From: Streptomyces sp. BA2
GTDB lineage: Bacteria > Actinomycetota > Actinomycetes > Streptomycetales > Streptomycetaceae
Reading direction: 5' to 3'
Assembly: GCF_009769735.1 (NCBI RefSeq)
Contig: NZ_WSRO01000002.1
Span: 6,336,001-6,400,000 of the forward strand
Length of the DNA: 64,000 nucleotides
The notes beneath the pieces are model-generated. The model worked only from the letters and a program-made list of their open reading frames with translations. It did no database searches and was not told the DNA's origin. Both the position numbers and the translations under genes were made by a program. Positions 7,731-16,136 of the stretch are shown here, one piece after another (within the stretch, counting starts at the first letter, position 1; each line of letters starts with the position of its first letter).

Positions 7731-9695
7731 ATGGCATACCGGCCCTCTCAGCGGACGAAGAAGACACTCCTCGGAGTCGGGGCGGGCGCGCTGCTCGTCG
7801 GGCTCAACGCACCGGCGGCACTCTCCTTCGCCGAGGAGAGGTACTACGAGTACAAGATCGCCCAGCCCGGCTACAAGGCCAAGTACGGCTCCTGGAAGCA
7901 GATCGGCATCCCCGAGGAGTTCCGCACCAACGCCATCCACGCCGCGCTCCTGCACACCGGCAAGGTCCTGATCGTCGCGGGTTCCGGGAACGAGCAGAAG
8001 AAGTTCGACGCGGGGTCGTTCGACACGATCCTCTGGGACCCGAAGACGGACACCTTCAAGAAGGTCAGGACCCCGGAGGACTTCTTCTGCTCGGGCCACG
8101 CCCAACTCCCCGACGGCCGCCTCCTGGTGGCGGGCGGCACGGCGCGCTACGAACTCCTCGACGGCGAGATCAACCGCGCCGGCGGCGGCATGCGCGTCAA
8201 GAACGAGAACCCCGACAAGGCCATCGTCCTCAAGAAGGGCACCCGTTTCCGCTCGCCGTCGGGCATCGAGTACGTGAGCAAGTTCGACGTCAAGGTCCCC
8301 AAGGCCAAGCGGGACTACGAGATCACGTACTCCAAGGCCGGTGCGATGCAGCCGTGGAAGACGTCGGTCAAGGCGAGTGAGGCGCGCGTCTTCGTCGAGG
8401 CCGCCCAGGAGGGCCACGAGTTCGTCAACGAGAAGTCCGCGCAGTACGAGATCGAGGGCCTCACTGGCAAGGAGGCGGACAACGCGTACGGGATCGCCGA
8501 GAAGCTCACCATGGACAAGCAGGACTTCCAGGGGATCAAGGCGGCCTACGAGTTCGACCCGGTGGCCGAGAAGTACGTTCCCGTGGAGCCGATGGAGAAG
8601 GCCCGCTGGTACCCCACGCTCGTCGGTCTCGACGACGGCAAGGTCCTCGCGGTCTCCGGCCTCGACGACGTGGGCATGATCGACCCGGGCGACAACGAGA
8701 TCTACGACCCCAAGACGAAGAAGTGGACCAACGGCCCCAAGCGCTACTTCCCGACCTACCCGGCGCTCTTCCTCACCAAGGGCGGCAAGCTCTTCTACCC
8801 GGCGTCGAACGCGGGCTACGGGCCCGCCGACAAGGGCCGTGAGCCCGGCCTCTGGGACCTGGAGACGAACAAGTTCGAGAAGATCCCCGGCCTCGTCGAC
8901 CTCGACCAGACCGAGACGTCCGCTTCCCTCCTGCTGCCCCCGGCGCAGGACCAGAAGGTGATGATCCTGGGCGGCGGAGGCGTCGGCGAGTCCGACAAGG
9001 CGACCCGGCGCACGGCCGTCGTGGACCTCAAGGAGAAGAGCCCCGCCTTCAGGACAGGGCCCGAACTCCCGCAGGGCACCCGCTACTTGAACAGCGTGAT
9101 CCTGCCGGACGACTCGGTGTTCACGTCCAACGGCTCCAAGGACTACCGGGGGCGCGGCGGCAGCAACATCCTCAAGGCGCAGTTCTACGACCCCAAGACG
9201 AACAGCTTCCGCGAGGCGGCGTCCCCCAAGGTGGGCCGCAACTACCACTCCGAGGCCCTGCTCCTGCCCGACGGACGGGTCGTCACCTTCGGCTCGGACC
9301 CGCTCTTCGACAACCAGGAGAACACCAAGCTCGGTCACTTCGAGCAGCGCATGGAGGTCTACACGCCGCCCGCGCTGCACAAGGCCGGCAAGAACCGCCC
9401 GGTCCTCGGCGAGGGCCCGGAGGAGCTCGCGGCGGACGGCCGCGCGACGTTCCGTACGCAGAGCCCCGAGAAGATCGCCTCGGCCCGTCTGATGCGCCCC
9501 AGCGCGGTGACGCACACGACGGACGTCGAGCAGCGGTCGATCGCGCTCGGCCTCACCAAGGGCAAGGGTGAGGTGACGGTGGACGTGCCCAGGGGCGACA
9601 CCGCCCTCGTGCCGCCGGGCTGGTACATGCTGTTCGTGACGGACCAGGACGGCTCGTCGTCAGAGGCGAAGTGGATCCACGTCGGGCAGAAGTGA
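7731..9695 (+). CDS. glxA: GlxA, galactose-oxidase-like radical copper oxidase
   Basis: Membrane-anchored mononuclear copper radical oxidase of 654 residues that works with CslA in glycan deposition. One hydrophobic segment (about residues 13-33) serves as signal-anchor. The Kelch-like repeats carry the galactose-oxidase active-site set. Cys120 (EDFFCSGH) can cross-link to Tyr294 (ARWYPTL), next to Trp293. Tyr505-His506 (RNYHSEAL) and His595 (AVTHTTDVEQR) match the remaining copper ligands. A C-terminal DUF1929-type domain ends the protein. The ATG is 3 bases after the cslA stop. All key residues are intact, so it should be active. Confidence 0.93.
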   Translation: MAYRPSQRTKKTLLGVGAGALLVGLNAPAALSFAEERYYEYKIAQPGYKAKYGSWKQIGIPEEFRTNAIHAALLHTGKVLIVAGSGNEQKKFDAGSFDTILWDPKTDTFKKVRTPEDFFCSGHAQLPDGRLLVAGGTARYELLDGEINRAGGGMRVKNENPDKAIVLKKGTRFRSPSGIEYVSKFDVKVPKAKRDYEITYSKAGAMQPWKTSVKASEARVFVEAAQEGHEFVNEKSAQYEIEGLTGKEADNAYGIAEKLTMDKQDFQGIKAAYEFDPVAEKYVPVEPMEKARWYPTLVGLDDGKVLAVSGLDDVGMIDPGDNEIYDPKTKKWTNGPKRYFPTYPALFLTKGGKLFYPASNAGYGPADKGREPGLWDLETNKFEKIPGLVDLDQTETSASLLLPPAQDQKVMILGGGGVGESDKATRRTAVVDLKEKSPAFRTGPELPQGTRYLNSVILPDDSVFTSNGSKDYRGRGGSNILKAQFYDPKTNSFREAASPKVGRNYHSEALLLPDGRVVTFGSDPLFDNQENTKLGHFEQRMEVYTPPALHKAGKNRPVLGEGPEELAADGRATFRTQSPEKIASARLMRPSAVTHTTDVEQRSIALGLTKGKGEVTVDVPRGDTALVPPGWYMLFVTDQDGSSSEAKWIHVGQK

Positions 9696-9702
9696 CCGCC
9701 GG

Positions 9703-10734
9703 TCAGGTGGCCTTGGCGTTGCGCGCGAGACCGAGCGCGTAGTCGGGCCACCACTGGCCCGCCGCCGGGCCGCCCCTGCACGGTCCGTCCGAGTCGCCGG
9801 GCCGCTTGATCCACAGGACCGCGTCGAGCAGCGCGTCACCGGTCTTGTCCGTGGGCGGGGTGCCGAGACCGCGGCCCGGCGGATTGCACCAGGCGTCCTC
9901 ACGGTCACCGGCGAGCGGGCCCCTGCCGTTGCGGCTCGAGTCCATCACGAAGTGCTTGCCGCCGACGATCCCCGAGAGGCCGCGGCCGTACGCCTTGATG
10001 GTCTCGTCGCTCTGGAAGTTCGACACGTTCAGCGAGAAGCCGTCCGCCTGGGCGATCCCCGCCTGCTGGAGCGGCGCCGCGAGCTTGCCCGCCTGGTCGA
10101 TCCAGCCCGGGTTGCCCGCGTCCAGATAGACCTTCACCTGGGGCTGCCGCTTGAACCGCTGGATGGCTTCGGAGAGCAGTTGGTAGCGCTCGGCGTGGTA
10201 CTCGGCGGGGGTGCAGCCGTCCACGATGTGCGGGATCGCGTCGGGCTCCAGGATGACGACGGCCGGTGTGCCGCCGATGGTGCCGGCGAACTTGTCGATC
10301 CACTGCCGGTAGAAGTCCGAGCTGTGCGCGCCGCCGGCGGAGTGGTTGCCGCAGTCGCGGTGCGGGATGTTGTACGCGACGAGCACGGCGGTGCGGTCGT
10401 CCTGCGCGGCGCCGTCGACGGCCGCCTTGACGTCCGGGACCGGGTCGTCGCCCGCGGGCCACACGGCCATGGGCTGCTCGGAGATCCGCTTGAGCGCGGC
10501 GGCGTCCTGGGTGCGGCCCTCCTGCTCCCACTGCCTGACCTGCCGGGCGGCGGCGCTCTGCGGGTCGACCCAGAAGGCGCTCTCCGGGGCTTTCTTGGCG
10601 GCCTCGGTGGAGGGACCGGCCTCGACGGGCGTCTTCTCCTTGCCCTTGCTGCCGGATTCGGAGGAGCACCCTGCCGTGAGCCCGAGGGCCGTGAGGGCCG
10701 TGAGTGCGGTGAACGTGCGGAGCAGCCGGTACAT
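9703..10734 (-). CDS. GH6 glycoside hydrolase lipoprotein (CslZ-like)
   Basis: Secreted family 6 glycoside hydrolase (endo-beta-1,4-glucanase type) of 343 residues. An N-terminal lipobox LTAGC places the lipidated Cys at 23. Visible GH6 landmarks are YNIPHRDC (Asp127), ILEPDAIP (Asp165, the expected general acid), YLDAGNPGW, DSSRNG, and CNPPGRGLG. In the C-terminal motif WIKRPGDSDG, Asp replaces the more usual Glu while the following Asp is kept. It is convergent with glxA, 7 bases apart. In other Streptomyces a GH6 protein accompanies cslA-glxA and probably trims or releases the glycan. Confidence 0.92.
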   Translation of the reverse strand: MYRLLRTFTALTALTALGLTAGCSSESGSKGKEKTPVEAGPSTEAAKKAPESAFWVDPQSAAARQVRQWEQEGRTQDAAALKRISEQPMAVWPAGDDPVPDVKAAVDGAAQDDRTAVLVAYNIPHRDCGNHSAGGAHSSDFYRQWIDKFAGTIGGTPAVVILEPDAIPHIVDGCTPAEYHAERYQLLSEAIQRFKRQPQVKVYLDAGNPGWIDQAGKLAAPLQQAGIAQADGFSLNVSNFQSDETIKAYGRGLSGIVGGKHFVMDSSRNGRGPLAGDREDAWCNPPGRGLGTPPTDKTGDALLDAVLWIKRPGDSDGPCRGGPAAGQWWPDYALGLARNAKAT

Positions 10735-10766
10735 CCAGCCCCCTTGGGCGACGGTGACCGGGCAAT

Positions 10767-10778
10767 CGTTACATAACG
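10767..10778. promoter_or_regulatory. small palindrome upstream of the GH6 gene
   Basis: CGTTACATAACG (5-bp arms, 2-base centre) lies 33 bases before the GH6 start, in a 100-base non-coding gap. It could be an operator. No matching copy is seen before cslA, so its role is uncertain. Confidence 0.25.
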
Positions 10779-10837
10779 CCCCAATCGCCCTTGGCTACGA
10801 CACCGGGGCGGGCACCGCCAGATCCGGCGGACCCCCG

Positions 10838-11821
10838 TCAGACACCGCCGCTCGCCAGCGCGATGCCGAGCGGAGTGCGCTCGTACAGCACCTGATGTCC
10901 GTACCGCCGCGAGACCAGCAGCCCGGCGTCGCGCAGCGCGCCGAGGTGCGCGGAGACGGACGAAGGGGCGAGCCCCAGGCGATGTGCCAGGGCCGAGGTG
11001 GTCGCGGGGTCGGTGAGCGCGGCGAGGACGGTGGCCCTGCCCCGCCCAAGCAGCCGTACGAGCGCTTCGGACGTACGGTCGCTCGGCTCGGCCCAGAGTC
11101 CGGCGAGGCCGCGGGCGGGATAGACCAGAGTCGGCTGCCAGGGCGGGTCGTGGCCGCCCACCACGTCCGGCCAGGCGAAGACGCTGGGCATCAGGACCAG
11201 GCCCTGGCCCGCCAGATGCCGCACGTGGTCGTCCCGCCGCGCGACGGTCAGCGTGTCCGCGTCCCAGGCGAACCGCGGGTCCAACTCGGCGACAAGCGCG
11301 CCGAGGCCGACCTCCGCGAGCCGCCGCGAGTGGAAGGCGACGTCCGTCTCCAGGAGCGCGCGGAGCCGGGGCCAGTCCGGCTCGACGAGGGTGCGCCAGG
11401 CGGCCTCCATGACATCCGCGAGATCCCGCACCGCGCGTGCGGGATCGGCGAGCAGCGCGCGCCCCTGGGGAGACTCGGCTGCCCCCGCGGTGCAGGCGAG
11501 CGCCCGCGCGAGTTCCTCCCGCGCGGCCCCGGGGTCCGCCGCGCGCACCGCCGCGATCTCCTCGTCGAAGGTGGCGGCGGGGCCGATGGGGGGAGGGCCG
11601 ATGAAGTCCGGGGTGTACCCGCGCGGCGGCATCAGCAGCCACAGCGCCCCGAGTTCGAGCCCGGCGCCCGCCCCGCGGATCCGCCGCAGCCACTGCGGGT
11701 GATAGCCGTGCCGGTCGGGCCGCTTCAGGGTCCGCACGGCTTCCTGGGTCTCCCACAGCGGCGACACGGCGAACCGGCACCGCAGGAGATCGTCCGGGCC
11801 GAAGTGCAACCGGTTCGGCAC
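10838..11821 (-). CDS. ArsR-type winged-helix regulator with N-terminal DUF5937-like region
   Basis: Regulator of 327 residues with a large N-terminal domain (about 1-240: LHFGPDDLLRCRFAVSPLWETQEAVR... then QGLVLMPSVFAWPDVV) and a C-terminal ArsR winged helix (LAHRLGLAPSSVSAHLGALRDAGLL, RYGHQVLYERTPLG). This arrangement is common in Streptomyces beside transporters. The GTG start was chosen for its GGGGGTGAG ribosome-binding site; the frame is open another 61 codons but that sequence overlaps the divergent MFS gene. It is divergent from the MFS gene with about 70 bases between them and probably controls it. Confidence 0.85.
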   Translation of the reverse strand: MPNRLHFGPDDLLRCRFAVSPLWETQEAVRTLKRPDRHGYHPQWLRRIRGAGAGLELGALWLLMPPRGYTPDFIGPPPIGPAATFDEEIAAVRAADPGAAREELARALACTAGAAESPQGRALLADPARAVRDLADVMEAAWRTLVEPDWPRLRALLETDVAFHSRRLAEVGLGALVAELDPRFAWDADTLTVARRDDHVRHLAGQGLVLMPSVFAWPDVVGGHDPPWQPTLVYPARGLAGLWAEPSDRTSEALVRLLGRGRATVLAALTDPATTSALAHRLGLAPSSVSAHLGALRDAGLLVSRRYGHQVLYERTPLGIALASGGV

Positions 11822-11893
11822 GCGCTCACCCCCAAGATTCGCCTGGAACCGAAACTCTAGGACGCCCGGCACGCGCGCGTGCAGGGTGCGGGC

Positions 11894-13249
11894 ATGTCCG
11901 ACGAACCCGTCCCCGAGGCGCGCACCACCGAACCCGGCCCCCAACCCACCGGCTACCTCCGCCTCTTCACGATCCGCGAGTTCCGTGCCGTCTTCCTCGC
12001 CCACGCCTTCTCACTGCTCGGCGTCGTCGTCAGCGAGGTCGCCCTCACCGTGCTCGTGTACGGGCTCACCGGGTCACCGCTGCTCAGTGCGCTCACCTTC
12101 GCCCTCGGGATGCTGCCCTACCTCATCGGCGGGACCCTGCTCTCCGGGATCGCCGACCGGTACCCGGCGCGACGGGTGCTCGTGCTGTGCGACGTGGTGT
12201 GTGCCGGGTGCGCGGCGCTCATGGCCCTGCCCGCCACACCCGTCTTCGGACTGCTCGCGCTGCGGTGCGCCATCGCCCTCGTGTCACCCGTCTTCAACGG
12301 CACGCGCATGGCGACCCTCACCGACATCCTCGGGGACGGCGACCTGTTCGTCCTCGGCCGCTCCCTGCTCCGGATCGTCTCGCAGAGCTCCGTGCTCGTC
12401 GGCTTCGGGCTCGGCGGCGTTCTGCTCACCGTCGTCTCGCCGCGCGGCGCGCTCCTCATCACCGTCTGTACGTTCACCGCTTCGGCGCTGCTCCTGCGGT
12501 GCGGCACGAAACGCAGACCCGCGCGCGGGAGCGGCGGTTCCGCCCTGATGAAGTACTCGCTCAGCGGTGCCGGGCAAGCACTCGGCGACCGGCGGATCAG
12601 GGCGCTGCTCCTCCTCCTGTGGGCGCCGCCCATGTTCATGGTCGCCCCGGAAGCGCTCGCCGCTCCGTACGCCGATCAGATCGGCGTCGGCGTCGCGGGC
12701 GTCGGACTCCTGATGTGCGCGCTGCCGGTCGGCACGATCGCCGCGGAGCTGTACGCGGGATCCGCGCTCTCCGCGAGCACCCGGGCCCGCATCGCCCTGC
12801 CGCTCGCCTCCTTCACCCTCCTGCCGCTCACGGTGTACGCGGTCACGCCGGGCCTCCTGTGGGCGATGCTCGCCCTCGCGCTCGCCGGCGCCGGATCCGC
12901 GTACACGCTGGGCGTCGACCGGTGGTTCGTCGACGCCGTGCCCGAGGAGCTGCGCGGGCGGGCCATGACCGTGCACACGGCGGGGCTCATGACGATCCAG
13001 GGTGTCGGGATGGCGCTCGCCGGGCTCGCGGCGGAGTTCTTCGCGGTGAGCACCGTCGTCACGGCGTCGGGCGTGCTCGGCACGCTCTGCTGCCTCGCGC
13101 TGGCCGCAGAGGTCCGCGCCACACACCGTACGGACGCCACGCACCGTACGGACGCCTCACACCGTAAGACCGCCGGGAATCCCGCCGACGTACGGGAACA
13201 GGGGACCGAATCCCGAGACGGGGCTGACCACCATGTGACCGGCGGGTAA
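11894..13249 (+). CDS. MFS transporter
   Basis: Major facilitator protein of about 451 residues with some 12 hydrophobic segments. The N-terminal half starts LRLFTIREFRAVFLAHAFSLLG and includes the conserved GIADRYPARRVLVL cytoplasmic loop between helices 2 and 3. It resembles drug or antibiotic exporters and lacks sugar-transporter motifs. The start chosen is the ATG of MSDEPVPEARTTEPG; a GTG five codons upstream is also in frame. The C-terminal tail carries a small tandem repeat (THRTDATHRTDASHRK). It is divergent from the ArsR-type regulator. The substrate cannot be inferred. Confidence 0.88.
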   Translation: MSDEPVPEARTTEPGPQPTGYLRLFTIREFRAVFLAHAFSLLGVVVSEVALTVLVYGLTGSPLLSALTFALGMLPYLIGGTLLSGIADRYPARRVLVLCDVVCAGCAALMALPATPVFGLLALRCAIALVSPVFNGTRMATLTDILGDGDLFVLGRSLLRIVSQSSVLVGFGLGGVLLTVVSPRGALLITVCTFTASALLLRCGTKRRPARGSGGSALMKYSLSGAGQALGDRRIRALLLLLWAPPMFMVAPEALAAPYADQIGVGVAGVGLLMCALPVGTIAAELYAGSALSASTRARIALPLASFTLLPLTVYAVTPGLLWAMLALALAGAGSAYTLGVDRWFVDAVPEELRGRAMTVHTAGLMTIQGVGMALAGLAAEFFAVSTVVTASGVLGTLCCLALAAEVRATHRTDATHRTDASHRKTAGNPADVREQGTESRDGADHHVTGG

Positions 13250-13259
13250 GGTCTTTGGC

Positions 13260-13769
13260 GTGCCGAAGCCGCTCAGCCTTCCCTTCGATCCCATCGCCCG
13301 CGCCGACGAGCTCTGGAAGCAGCGCTGGGGATCCGTACCGGCCATGGGCGCGATCACCTCGATCATGCGGGCGCACCAGATCCTGCTCGGTGAGGTCGAC
13401 GCGGTCGTCAAGCCGTACGGACTGACCTTCGCGCGGTACGAGGCGCTGGTCCTTCTCACGTTCTCGCAGGCGGGCGAGTTGCCGATGTCCAAGATCGGCG
13501 AGCGGCTCATGGTCCACCCCACGTCCGTCACCAACACCGTCGACCGTCTCGTCAAGTCCGGTCTCGTCGACAAGCGCCCCAATCCGAACGACGGGCGCGG
13601 CACCCTCGCCTCCATCACGGAGAAGGGCCGCGAGGTCGTCGAGTCGGCCACCCGCGAGCTGATGGCCATGGACTTCGGGCTCGGGGTGTACGACGCCGAG
13701 GAGTGCGCGGAGATCTTCGCGATGCTGCGGCCGCTGCGGGTCGCCGCCGAGGACTTCGAGGAGCAGTAG
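13260..13769 (+). CDS. MarR-family transcriptional regulator
   Basis: MarR regulator of 169 residues with a GTG start. Seen: the N-terminal helix containing MRAHQILLGEVDAVVKPYGLTFARYEALVLL, the recognition region MVHPTSVTNTVDRLVKSGLV, the wing DKRPNPNDGRGTLASITEKG, and a long C-terminal helix. It lies 10 bases after the MFS stop and is followed by DUF3817 and icmA on the same strand. The palindrome directly before icmA is a candidate target. The ligand is unknown, though the link to icmA would fit an acyl-CoA or branched-chain signal (inference). Confidence 0.9.
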   Translation: MPKPLSLPFDPIARADELWKQRWGSVPAMGAITSIMRAHQILLGEVDAVVKPYGLTFARYEALVLLTFSQAGELPMSKIGERLMVHPTSVTNTVDRLVKSGLVDKRPNPNDGRGTLASITEKGREVVESATRELMAMDFGLGVYDAEECAEIFAMLRPLRVAAEDFEEQ

Positions 13770-13837
13770 AACCTCGGATTCCGGTCGGGCCGGGGCCGCC
13801 GGAAGATCGCGCAAAACGGGCCGATACGCTCGTAGGC

Positions 13838-14170
13838 ATGAAGCGAAGCGTGCTGACCCGTTACCGGGTGATGGCCTATGTCACCGCCGTCATGTTGCTC
13901 GTCCTGTGCACCTGCATGGTTTTCAAGTACGGCTTCGACACGGGCGAGGGCCTGACGCTGGTCGTCTCCCAGGTCCACGGCGTCCTCTACATCATCTACC
14001 TGATCTTCGCCTTCGACCTGGGCTCCAAGGCGAAGTGGCCGTTCGGCAAGCTCCTGTGGGTGCTCGTCTCCGGCACCATCCCGACGGCCGCGTTCTTCGT
14101 CGAGCGCAAGGTCGTGCGCGAGGTCGAGCCGCTGATCACCGACGGCTCCCCGGTCACCGCCAAGGCGTAA
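13838..14170 (+). CDS. DUF3817 small membrane protein, second copy
   Basis: Membrane protein of 110 residues starting MKRSVLTRYRVMAYVTAVMLL. Three hydrophobic segments (about 11-29, 42-58, 68-85) and the same family motifs as the copy at 2798: VHGVLYIIYLIFAFDL and AAFFVERKVVREVE. It lies between the MarR gene and icmA. The two copies are clearly diverged paralogues in different contexts. The function is unknown. Confidence 0.87.
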   Translation: MKRSVLTRYRVMAYVTAVMLLVLCTCMVFKYGFDTGEGLTLVVSQVHGVLYIIYLIFAFDLGSKAKWPFGKLLWVLVSGTIPTAAFFVERKVVREVEPLITDGSPVTAKA

Positions 14171-14175
14171 CCGCA

Positions 14176-14199
14176 CCGCCACGGAGAGACCCGTGGCGG
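14176..14199 (+). terminator. hairpin after the second DUF3817 gene
   Basis: Perfect 9-bp stem CCGCCACGG / CCGTGGCGG with a 6-base loop, just after the DUF3817 stop. No U-tract follows, which is usual for Streptomyces terminators. It separates MarR-DUF3817 from icmA. Confidence 0.6.
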
Positions 14200-14212
14200 C
14201 CAGCCATCGACA

Positions 14213-14234
14213 TTTACTAGGACGTCCAAGTAAA
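14213..14234 (+). promoter_or_regulatory. palindromic operator directly before icmA
   Basis: A 22-base inverted repeat with 10 of 11 pairs complementary: outer arms TTTACT / AGTAAA and inner GGAC / GTCC. It is strikingly AT-rich for this genome and ends 9 bases before the icmA ATG. Its position would overlap a promoter or the transcription start, suiting a repressor. The MarR protein at 13260 is the nearest candidate, but no copy of the site was found in front of that gene. Confidence 0.6.
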
Positions 14235-14243
14235 TTCGAGGGT

Positions 14244-15944
14244 ATGGACGCTGACGCCATCGAGGAGGGCCGCCGTCGCTGGCAGGCCCGGTACGACACC
14301 GCGAAGAAGCGCGACGCGGATTTCACCACGCTCTCCGGCGACCCGGTCGAGCCGGTCTACGGGCCACGGCCCGGGGACGCCTATGAGGGATTCGAGCGGA
14401 TCGGATGGCCCGGCGAGTACCCCTTCACCCGCGGACTCCACCCCACCGGCTACCGCGGCCGGACCTGGACCATCCGCCAGTTCGCCGGCTTCGGCAACGC
14501 CGAGCAGACGAACGAGCGCTACAAGACGATCCTGGCCAACGGCGGCGGCGGACTCTCCGTGGCCTTCGACATGCCGACCCTGATGGGCCGGGACTCCGAC
14601 GAACCCCAGTCCCTCGGCGAGGTCGGGCACTGCGGGGTCGCCATCGACTCGGCCGCCGACATGGAGGTCCTGTTCAAGGACATCCCGCTCGGTGACGTCA
14701 CGACGTCGATGACGATCTCCGGACCCGCCGTCCCCGTCTTCTGCATGTACCTGGTCGCCGCCGAGCGGCAGGGCATCGACCCGGCCGTCCTGAACGGCAC
14801 GCTCCAGACGGACATCTTCAAGGAGTACATCGCGCAGAAGGAGTGGCTCTTCCAGCCCGAGCCGCACCTGCGCCTCATCGGCGACCTGATGGAGCACTGC
14901 GCCCGCGACATCCCCGCGTACAAGCCCCTGTCGGTCTCCGGCTATCACATCCGTGAGGCCGGGGCGACGGCCGCGCAGGAGCTCGCGTACACCCTCGCGG
15001 ACGGCTTCGGGTACGTCGAGCTGGGGCTGAGCCGCGGCATGGACGTGGACGTCTTCGCGCCCGGACTGAGCTTCTTCTTCGACGCTCACCTGGACTTCTT
15101 CGAGGAGATCGCCAAGTTCCGCGCCGCGCGCCGCATCTGGGCCCGCTGGATGCGCGACGTGTACGGCGCGAAGACGGACAAGGCCCAGTGGCTGCGCTTC
15201 CACACCCAGACCGCGGGCGTCTCGCTCACCGCCCAGCAGCCCTACAACAACGTCGTACGCACCGCTGTCGAGGCCCTCTCCGCGGTCCTCGGCGGCACGA
15301 ACTCCCTGCACACGAACGCCCTCGACGAGACCCTCGCACTGCCGAGCGAGCAGGCCGCCGAGATCGCGCTGCGCACGCAGCAGGTGCTCATGGAGGAGAC
15401 GGGCGTCGCCAACGTGGCGGACCCGCTGGGCGGCTCCTGGTACGTCGAGCAGCTCACCGACCGCATCGAGGCCGACGCCGAGAAGATCTTCGAGCAGATC
15501 AAGGAGCGGGGACGCAGGGCGCACCCGGACGGGCAGCACCCCATCGGGCCCATCACCTCCGGGATCCTGCGCGGCATCGAGGACGGCTGGTTCACCGGCG
15601 AGATCGCCGAGTCGGCGTTCCAGTACCAGCAGTCCCTGGAGAAGGGCGACAAGCGGGTCGTGGGCGTCAACGTCCACCACGGGTCCGTCACCGGCGACCT
15701 GGAGATCCTGCGGGTCTCTCACGAGGTGGAGCGGGAGCAGGTCAAGGTCCTCGGCGCGCGCCGCTCGGCGCGGGGCGACGCCCGGGTGCGGGCCTCGCTG
15801 GACGCGATGCTGGCCGCCGCACGGGACGGGGCGAACATGATCCCGCCCATGCTGGAGGCGGTTCGCGCGGAGGCGACGCTGGGCGAGATTTGTGGCGCCC
15901 TGCGCGATGAATGGGGTATTTACACCGAGCCTCCTGGGTTCTAG
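14244..15944 (+). CDS. icmA: isobutyryl-CoA mutase large subunit IcmA
   Basis: Large (substrate-binding) subunit of coenzyme-B12-dependent isobutyryl-CoA mutase, which interconverts isobutyryl-CoA and n-butyryl-CoA and links valine catabolism to fatty-acid and polyketide precursors. The product is 566 residues, the length known for IcmA. It carries the TIM-barrel mutase domain only and ends without the cobalamin-binding domain found in MeaA-type fusions, so a separate IcmB is needed. Seen: [41 protein letters not shown], and [19 protein letters not shown]. The start is ATG with GAGGG upstream. Confidence 0.9.
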   Translation: MDADAIEEGRRRWQARYDTAKKRDADFTTLSGDPVEPVYGPRPGDAYEGFERIGWPGEYPFTRGLHPTGYRGRTWTIRQFAGFGNAEQTNERYKTILANGGGGLSVAFDMPTLMGRDSDEPQSLGEVGHCGVAIDSAADMEVLFKDIPLGDVTTSMTISGPAVPVFCMYLVAAERQGIDPAVLNGTLQTDIFKEYIAQKEWLFQPEPHLRLIGDLMEHCARDIPAYKPLSVSGYHIREAGATAAQELAYTLADGFGYVELGLSRGMDVDVFAPGLSFFFDAHLDFFEEIAKFRAARRIWARWMRDVYGAKTDKAQWLRFHTQTAGVSLTAQQPYNNVVRTAVEALSAVLGGTNSLHTNALDETLALPSEQAAEIALRTQQVLMEETGVANVADPLGGSWYVEQLTDRIEADAEKIFEQIKERGRRAHPDGQHPIGPITSGILRGIEDGWFTGEIAESAFQYQQSLEKGDKRVVGVNVHHGSVTGDLEILRVSHEVEREQVKVLGARRSARGDARVRASLDAMLAAARDGANMIPPMLEAVRAEATLGEICGALRDEWGIYTEPPGF

Positions 15945-15976
15945 TTCGGGTGCTCCGGGCGTGTGGGGATCTGCGG

Positions 15977-16020
15977 GCCGTCGTGGCTGGTCGCGCAGTT
16001 CCCCGCGCCCCTGAAAGGCC
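15977..16020. repeat. common Streptomyces intergenic repeat
   Basis: The gap between icmA and the hydrolase gene contains GTCGCGCAGTTCCCCGCGCC preceded by TCGTGGCTG and followed by a CCTG-AAAGG turn. From memory this motif recurs between genes throughout Streptomyces genomes, often near gene ends, and may act as a transcript stabiliser or terminator. Only one copy is seen in this window. No gene is seen in the remaining 190 bases. Confidence 0.6.
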
Positions 16021-16136
16021 CCTGCGGGGCCTCCTCGGGGCCCTCTTGGAACCCGGCCGAAAATTGTGGGTGTCAGACGCAAGCAGCTGGGTAGGCGCGC
16101 GCTCGCGCCAGTCCCACCTGCCCCTGGAGTCACCCT

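Noticed and set aside
7464..9515. Open frame of 683 codons opposite glxA
   Set aside because: Antisense shadow of a GC-rich gene; low-complexity composition and no plausible start context.
14217..16133. Open frame of 638 codons opposite icmA
   Set aside because: Shadow frame; icmA is certain on the plus strand.
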